Below are positions 57,201 to 64,000 of a stretch of 64,000 bases of DNA, piece by piece. A model generated the notes under the pieces. The model had not been told where the DNA came from and searched no databases. It saw only the letters and a list, made by a program, of their open reading frames with translations. Made by a program: the position numbers and the translations under genes. Source of the DNA: Pisaster brevispinus (taxonomy: Eukaryota > Echinodermata > Asteroidea > Forcipulatida > Asteriidae); the NCBI GenBank assembly GCA_023634235.1, contig JAMKCF010000003.1:25204742-25268741 (forward strand), written 5' to 3'. Every line of letters starts with the position of its first letter. Position 1 is the stretch's first letter.

Positions 57201-57704
57201 TACATCACGTTTTAGGTACCTGATGCCTGATGTAGAAAGATTTCGTTTCTAACGAGCTATATCTATAAATTTAAACAATGGCGGACATCAAACGTGTAAT
57301 ATCTCTTACGTTAATGTTTTTTTTTAAAGATGGATACTTTTATAAGAGTAGCCTATGGCCTATACGCAAAATTGGTTCTTGTGTGCAGTTTTTGGCGAGC
57401 TGCTTTAGCAGAACGTGGGGCTATGTAATACCGATTTTGTACGGTCCGTCCGTTCGTCTGCATTGAGAATTTTTGATAAAGTTTTTGCCTTAGATAGGTT
57501 ATTGTGTTATGTAATTGTTTTTGTGTCAATAGATTCACTAAGTGAAAATAAATGGAAATGGTGGTCAAGTTTTTGTATTGCTTATATATATGTTTAAGTT
57601 TTCAGGGTACATTATTACCCTCTGGAAATTGAACAGCGAGTTCCTTCGAGTAATCTTAATGGTTTTGCAATGAGCTTCGAATAAGAATGCTTTTAAATGG
57701 TATA

Positions 57705-57836
57705 TTCGTGTCCGAAACGGCGACTTCGGCTACAGCTAGAGCTAGATCAGCGCGTCTGCCAGTGTTGAAGAATAGGCAGACGCGCGCGATCAAGCTGCTG
57801 TAGCTGTAGCCGAAGTCGCTGTTTCGGACACGGCCT
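57705..57836. mobile_element. Palindromic MITE with GTGTCCGAAAC ends, copy 2
   Basis: CGTGTCCGAAACGGCGACTT mirrors AAGTCGCTGTTTCGGACACG; GGCTACAGCTA and GCGCGTCTGCC are also mirrored. Confidence 0.8.
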
Positions 57837-60800
57837 AATATTAACATAAATCAGGCTTACCATTGCAACTATACTTTTGGGTACAACCAATAAAAAAAAA
57901 CTTTTAAAAATGCTGAATATTTTTCAGAGGAGCATTTTTTGTGGAAGGGAAGATTTCTGGCACGTAACTTGTACCACTAACAAGTTCAATGAATGTGTGT
58001 GATGTGCATTCAATTGGACCAATGCATCTGTAGGTTTTCTGGTGGAACAATAATTGTTGTGGGTCTTATTCAATTCCAATTGTAAGACTTTAGTGTCTCT
58101 GTTTGACACAAAGGAAGGTTTTAGGTCATTTTGTAAGTGGCAGAGATTGTGTTAGGTTGGTATCTCATTCAGTACAATTTCAGAGGGCGAAGAGGTAAGT
58201 AAGTCATGCAGGCTGGGACTGTATGCATCCTGTAACATGCATCTATATAGGGTGATGTCTTGGATGGTTCAGTTTGTCATAATGTGGGTTCTTACCGTGT
58301 TTAAATATCAGTTAATATATATAGTGGTTACATTATGTGTTTGAAATTACCTGAAATTTGGGTAGTATCGATATAGCGACAAGGAATGCTCTTGGGTTAA
58401 CATTTTTGGGGAAAATAGAACTAGCTTTTGCAAATTAGCTGCCGATTAACAACCCTGCAAAACATGTTTTTAGTGGTGTCGCACTTGAAACGCCCTAGCA
58501 TGGTCTCATGAAAACTGTAACATTTGGTTGGGGTTAGATGCAGTCTGGTTTAAGTGTTCCCTGATACATCATGCCCCCTCCCATTGCTCTCATATACTTC
58601 AACACACTATTTTCATCTTGGAAAGAAGACACCCCACCCCCCCCCCACCACAACCACCTAAACTCCCCTAATAAACTGCTGATATTCCAAGCACACAATC
58701 AATACACAATAGGGGAGTACACTATAGCCTCAGTATTAAGCACGAATAGTTCCTGATGAGAGGTGCTTTCACACCATGGAGGTAACAATTCAAGAGTGCA
58801 GGGTTACATCTGGATGAAAGACCAACCCCCATTAAGCTCATTTGCATTTAGGGCAATGCTGTACTAATACAATTTAACGATCAGCTAATCACTGCCAATT
58901 TCAGTTGTGGCTTAACCACACACTTCGAGGGGGGGGGGGGTGCGTGGGTAAAGACGTTTTTGAGGGAGTTATTTTAAGGATAAAACCATTTATTTCTTCA
59001 TTTTTAAGATCGGGGGCGAGAGGGGGGCGAGAGGTGGTGGCGGGCAAGAGGTGGGGCGGAGTAGAGGTTTTTATGGGGGTGGGGTGGTAATACGTCACTG
59101 GATTTATTGTATGTATAATCCTACGGTGATTATAAGGTGTCGTGTAATATTATACTTTCTGACCACTTCTAGGGTTCAAATCTGGGGGAAGCTACCCGTG
59201 AAGGGAGAGACGTTAGAGAACGAGTCAGACGGGAATAGCTATCCACTTCAACGGGCCTGCACAGACCTCAAAAGCACCGTTGCACCCAAGAGACCCAACC
59301 TGTTGAGTATATTGAGTTGTACTAACCACTTACCCTTCCACCATGTAATAAGGTTGACAATGATTGGAAGTGTTCGACTGAAACTTAAGATTAACGTAAA
59401 ACTAATTTGAGTTGATTATTCAACTGATTATTTATGTGAATGCTCCTGATCAGATCTGTTAATTAATGTCTTGTAAATATTATGATAAGTCTTGTAAATA
59501 AATGTACTTATCATTCATTTAAGAAATGGTCGAAGTGTTTTGATTCTTATGTCCTTCAGTGTGTGTGTAGAGAAAAACTACAGAAGGATAGGCCTATGTC
59601 TAGTTTTTGATAACTAAAATTCCTGGATGTGACATCGTTGTTATGGACAGTTTGGCCGCCATGGCCGACCAACCCATCACAAGGGATCGTCAAACTCAAC
59701 AAAATAACACAAATCGACTACTGGTTTCCTTTTACTTCTACAGCTTAGTTTTTTTATATATTCAAACACGGAATTCTTATTTACAGAATGAACAAAATTT
59801 TACTAAACAGTAAATTGTATGCTGAACGAGTCAGTTGCACACCCAAATAACACAGACCATGAGTCGACGGCGCACGTACATTTTATACTGGGTATTAATC
59901 ATAGTGTTACATAATTACGATGGAAATATTTCAACCTCCATACAATAATCAGGTGTTACCAGTACCAGTTATGAGCAAGTTCGGGTGTTAACCTTTAGTG
60001 AATTTGCCGTTTAAATCATGTATGCGTGGTCTGTGTTTCACTCGAACGAGTCAGGCGATTGATTCGTCAAGTATGGCCAACCATGGTGACTAACCAAAAG
60101 TATCGAAGAGAAAAACATGTATTGGCCATTAAAAAAAATTGCCTAATGTAGTGCAATAATAATTATATCTTAGATTTGACATTATTCATTGGCAAAAAAT
60201 CTTACCATTTAACGTTAAACAAATTTGTTTGTGATTAAGAAAGGTTTACAAAACTCTCTCGATCACATAACCAAAACGCCATCTTGACAAAGAAACGAAT
60301 TACTTCGTTTAGTCTAGAGGAACGGTGCTCTGGAGCTAGGTTGATCCAGTTGGACTAGCTAGTTCAACCATGCAGCGTTCGAGTGACATCTAGATCGACT
60401 ATGGTTTAGTCTAGAAAACTCTAGTCAGCCACCTGAATTTGCTCCATGGGTTAGTTGAGCGTAAAACAGAGCAGTAGAAATAGGTTAGGGTGCCGAACAG
60501 TCATCACAGTTTTCAGATAAACTTGTATGAAGCTGGAAGTGCTGGAAGATGAGTCCGGTCTGAATCTCGGACAACAGCGACTTGGATTCGGACTTGGACT
60601 CGGGCAACAGGAACTGAAAGCTTGTCAATTCATTCGATATTCATTGGATATTCATATTCATATGAAAATGCATGCACAGCCGATCAAATCTGAACAAGAG
60701 AGGGCGCTATCATAAACAAGATAGTCAACATTTCCAAATCTTGCAATATTTCTATTAGTATGGTGTCAACAGTGATCTCTATTATTAATAATAACAGTAA

Positions 60801-60896
60801 AAGTAAATATTTTGTCTACAAGTTAGTGATATACCGCTAATTTATGATAGAAAATGTCTTGTATTATTGTAGTGGATTATTAGGTATTAATTAGTA

Positions 60897-61537
60897 ATCC
60901 GAATTAGCCCCTCCAAAATTAAGTGTGCCCAGTAGTATGGTCTATCGAATTATGGAAAAACATTTCATATTTTTTGCAACATGAAGGGTACATTTACTTT
61001 ACAGCGAGTGCAGTCATAATAGTATTTGTGACAAGTGACGTATGGTCGAAAGTGGCGTGTATTGTAGCGGCTATTTAGGTATTAATTAGTGATCCGAATT
61101 AGCCACCTCCAAAACGAAGTGTGCCCAGTGGTATGGTCTTTAAGATTATGGAATAAAATTCCTTCTTTTATGCAACATGGAGGGTACATTTACTTTGGAC
61201 TACCTCCATGCTTTGGGGTGAGTGCAAGGTTTTTTTGCGTAATATGGTCTTGATGATGAGGTCTTAATTGTGGCGGGTAATTACTCATTAATAATGCAAC
61301 CCAATGAGCTTATTCGGTCTACGAGTCTTTCCATTGATATGTTAGTAAAACATAATGAACAAATTATACTTATAAAGCAAGATTATTTAAAAATTCGTTA
61401 AAATTAAAAAGGAAAGGAGACGGAAACTTCATCGCCTTTTACTGCATGGATTCTAATTTTCCTGAATACGCGCCTGGCCGGCCCTTGAATACGCGGATGG
61501 GAAATCTGGCCGAATACGCGGCTAGCCTCAGTCCGGT
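60897..61537. repeat. Right arm of the 6.3-kb inverted repeat
   Basis: Complement of the left arm, with the 195-bp unit again repeated (AGGGTACATTTACTTT twice) and an extra GCGTATTC-rich stretch near the outer end. Ends 44 bp before the ANKFY1 start. No clear target duplication outside the arms. Confidence 0.8.
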
Positions 61538-61580
61538 TCGCTGCAGCGATTATGCGATGGTCACGTGGGAAGCTAGCAAA

Positions 61581-61590
61581 ATGTCGGAAG
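61581..61590 (+). CDS. ANKFY1: ANKFY1 coding exon 1 (ten bases)
   Basis: ATG TCG GAA G / GTAAGG. Very short coding part of a first exon, supported by perfect phase with exon 2 and the strong donor. CACGTG E-box 20 bp upstream. Confidence 0.75.
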
Positions 61591-63809
61591 GTAAGGAGGG
61601 GTGTGATCTCTGTATGTAGACTGTAAAAATCTCGATTTTTATCAACCACTTTGTTTATTGATTACCAAAATTATACAACTTATTTAAAATTGAATATTTT
61701 TTCTTTGATTGGAATGTACGTTGTGGTCGAATTCATTGGATTTGTGTACATTTGTGTCGATGTCGAAGTGATTGACAGATCTTGTTGACATGCTCAGTCA
61801 GCGTCTCAGACGGCTGTGTGTGACTGAATGAATGTGCACCGCCAAGTACAGTATATCTAGGTACTGCTGGGTAGCCCACCTCTCTTATTAACATCGGTCT
61901 GGTGACCATGATGATACTGGTGTTAAAAGAGAGCCATAACAGCCCAACGAGATGGGATAGATTAGTAAAAAAGTACGGTAGTACTAGTCTGCTTGGTGCT
62001 GTACTGTACTTTACTTAGCATGCTTAGCCCAATATGATAATGATGATAGGGCCAATCCACTGTAGGGCGAATCCACTTCAGTGGATTGGCCCTATCGGCA
62101 TGATTTTTTTTTTTTTTTGGGGGGGAGGGGGCTATACTGTACTGGGATTTTGATAATGTGTTTTAATTTTGTTTGGGGGGATTATATTTAAAGATTTTGC
62201 TGGGTTGCAGTCTCCTCTGCTACTGACTGTAGTACTGGGGGAATACCTGGGAATATATGATAAAACCATGATGGTAAACCTGACCCCAACATTTTCACTC
62301 ACTGCTGTTCCGCTGTATTTTAGTAATACTAAAATATAGTATAGTAATAGTTTGACTCAAGACAAAAACAATTCTGTTTTTTGGGGTCATGTGGTGTCAT
62401 GGTCAGCAGATTTCAGATCAGTAGGGCCCAATTTCAACAATCATAGAGCTGCTTAAAGTAGAAAATATCACTTTAAAAGATTCTACTAAGCAAAAATTAA
62501 CAGGATACCTATCACAGATTGGTACATGAGAAATGTCATTCTGGCAGGTAACAGTTATTTTGGTATTATTGGTAAACATAATTTTGTTGTGCTTAGTTAG
62601 TTTTTGTGCTTGAGGAGCTCTATGAAATTGGACCCAGGTCAGAGTGATCATAATCATAAAAATGAGTGACTGAAAGTAAACATTCAGTGAAGTGGTATTT
62701 GGATTCGGCATCGTTTCTAATACCTGGGCCCAATTTCATAGAGCCGCTTAACGGTAAGCAAATTTTCGTGCTGACTGAAGCAGAAAAATTTGCTTAAGCG
62801 TAAGCGTATTTCACGGGTTAGCAAGAAAATTAGGCAGCCATCTTGCGCGTTCTCCATGGATTTGCATTGTTACGTCATTCATTTCCATACAGTAACCACC
62901 GGAAGGTTGTGTGCCTTTTCGTGTGCTTACGGTTAGTGGCGCTATGAAATGGAAATCGCACAGTAAGCACAAAATCGGCCGTTAAGCAGCTCTATGAAAT
63001 TGGGCCCTGATGTTTGCATGCAAATGTGTTTTTGTTAGAATTTCATCTAGGCAAAAGAGGTTTATTTTTTTCATGATGGGCAAATATGTCCCAAATTTAT
63101 CCTTTGTTTAAAGTAATTGACCTTTTTGGTTTGGAGGTTGTGAAACAGGAATGGTTGCAATGATTGTAACCCCTCCTCCATGACGGACTTCTACCAGAGG
63201 TGGGGATGGTGGGGGGGGGGGAGGTATATGATGGCTGTACACACGTGCCATAAATGGATTTTGAGCTAGGCTGAGAGCAGACCCAGTAACTGGGGTGCTG
63301 TACCCCACTTTTTTGAAATATTGACTTCGATAGTTGCACTAGTGCCCCAGGCAAACATTTTTGTAATGGACAAGATCCAACGATTACCTGGCTTCTCAAT
63401 TTGTCAAAGATACCAGTCATTTAATTGTACTCACAATCATTTTCTGAGCTCCAAATCTATGTTTTTACGATCACACCATGATCTAAAAGTACATGCAATT
63501 CACAAAAGACATTGAGCCCAAATGAGGTAAAGTGGATCAGGTAAAATGAATGAGTTGATCCGGTCTTTCTTTTGAAAGTTCTTGAAATGTTTTCCGAATC
63601 TCTCAAACAGCGGAGGCAGAGAAGCTCCAGCGCCATCTTGACTTGCTCCGCCAGGAGTACGTCAAGCTTCAGAACCGTCTCGCCGAGGTAGAGCAGAAGT
63701 ATAATGTAGCGACGGCATCAGCTGGTGGAGGAGGGGCCAACAATGAAGACAACTTTGTTTCTAGACTCCTCGGTACCATCGCGGATCTGTTTGACAAGGA
63801 ACTCTATAG
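61581..63809 (+). CDS. ANKFY1: ANKFY1 (Rabankyrin-5), N-terminal part
   Basis: Coding exons 61581-61590 and 63611-63809 (G+CG gives Ala4) encode the first 69 residues plus two bases; the gene runs on past the right edge. Residues 5-30 (EAEKLQRHLDLLRQEYVKLQ) and 53-69 (FVSRLLGTIADLFDKELY) match the start of human ANKFY1 (KLEKHLMLLRQEYVKLQ; FISRLLAIVADLYEQEQYSDL), just before the BTB domain. The full protein is about 1,170 aa with BTB, many ankyrin repeats and a C-terminal FYVE finger. It is a Rab5 effector on early endosomes, in macropinocytosis and retromer traffic. An in-frame ATG at 61557 would add MVTWEASK; 61581 is preferred by alignment. Confidence 0.9.
62424..62635. mobile_element. GGGCCCAATTTCA-type hairpin MITE
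   Basis: GGGCCCAATTTCAACAATCA at the left, GAGCTCTATGAAATTGGACC at the right. Confidence 0.75.
62726..63007. mobile_element. GGGCCCAATTTCATAGAG hairpin MITE, best-preserved ends
   Basis: GGGCCCAATTTCATAGAGCC at the left mirrors AGCTCTATGAAATTGGGCCC at the right. 282 bp, no coding frame. Confidence 0.85.
63611..63809 (+). CDS. ANKFY1: ANKFY1 coding exon 2
   Basis: Residues 4-69. Coiled-coil-like start, then a Gly-rich linker (SAGGGGANN) and the lead-in to the BTB domain. Donor AG/GTAAGA. Confidence 0.93.
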
Positions 63810-64000
63810 GTAAGAAACAGCTGCCTGTATAAACCCTTTATCATGGTGCAGCCATCTTGAATTGTTCCATTCAAATCAATGAAACCAAACCGAGGCTGGA
63901 AGAAAAAATAGTCTGGTTCCTTTTTCAGTGCAATGAATACAAGCATCTGTTACTGTTATTGGATAAAGGGAACATGACCAAGATGGTGGAAGCATGACAA

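Larger units (their letters stand above)
55091..61580. other. NFATC2IP/ANKFY1 divergent intergenic interval
   Basis: No coding gene could be established. Its outer parts are arms of one large inverted repeat. The inside holds minisatellites, tRNA-like units and one palindromic MITE. A possible unknown transcript at 57.28-59.5 kb is discussed in the findings. G-rich tract at 58928-59088. Confidence 0.6.
61591..63610 (+). other. ANKFY1 intron 1 and its repeats
   Basis: 2.0 kb without further coding sense. Contains the small palindrome GGGCCAATCCACT...AGTGGATTGGCCC (62048-62090), two hairpin MITEs (listed) and a poly-G tract at about 63211-63222. Confidence 0.7.

Noticed and set aside
55213..61537. 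Polinton/Maverick transposon between the large inverted repeats
   Set aside because: Polintons are 15-20 kb with polymerase, integrase and capsid genes. Here the inside is 5 kb with no coding frames, and no 6-bp target duplication was seen.

Overview
The window is intron-rich animal nuclear DNA. The GT-AG introns are long, the coding exons short, and most of the rest is AT-rich and packed with short repeats: TIR/MITE elements, tRNA-derived SINEs and LINE 3' ends. Six conserved animal genes can be read. The repeat style, with hairpin MITEs ending in GGGCCCAATTTCAT and SINEs ending in CCCAGTCAGTTTCCC, suggests a marine deuterostome. My best guess is an echinoderm, perhaps a sea star, but this comes from memory of repeat style and was not searched.

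Layout, left to right. (1) The 5' end of BCAS3 on the minus strand (exons at 2464-2385 and 258-143) lies head-to-head with (2) SNAP29 on the plus strand (three coding exons, 3133-6493, 278 aa). (3) A small minus-strand gene at 11472-10529 (two exons, 191 aa) matches C20orf85/CIMIP1, a ciliary microtubule inner protein. (4) FLOT2 (flotillin-2) runs on the plus strand, with nine coding exons from 15024 to 29201 (423 aa). (5) NFATC2IP/NIP45 runs on the minus strand, with eight coding exons from 55090 down to 40350 (366 aa) and two C-terminal SUMO-like domains. (6) ANKFY1 (Rabankyrin-5) starts at 61581 on the plus strand and leaves the window after its second coding exon. SNAP29, FLOT2 and ANKFY1 all act in membrane fusion or endosomal traffic. 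BCAS3 has been linked to autophagy, NFATC2IP to SUMO and genome maintenance, and CIMIP1 to cilia. There is no evidence that they work as one unit.

The unusual parts are structural. Intron 1 of NFATC2IP carries a 3.57-kb TTAA-flanked foldback element with arms of about 1.1 kb. Each arm repeats a two-part module three times: a 17-mer around GGGATC..GTTGGCGC, then, always 30 bp from its start, an AGGTCAAAGGTCA direct repeat that looks like a DR1 nuclear-receptor site. The interval between the NFATC2IP and ANKFY1 start codons is bounded by a second large inverted repeat (about 600-bp arms, 6.3 kb overall). Inside it are three abutting minisatellites followed by a row of decayed tRNA-like units. 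A 222-bp hairpin element at 42.4-42.6 kb has a hammerhead-ribozyme-like core at its apex. A 101-bp tandem duplication has copied the splice acceptor in front of FLOT2 exon 8. No CRISPR array, rRNA gene or intact functional tRNA was seen.
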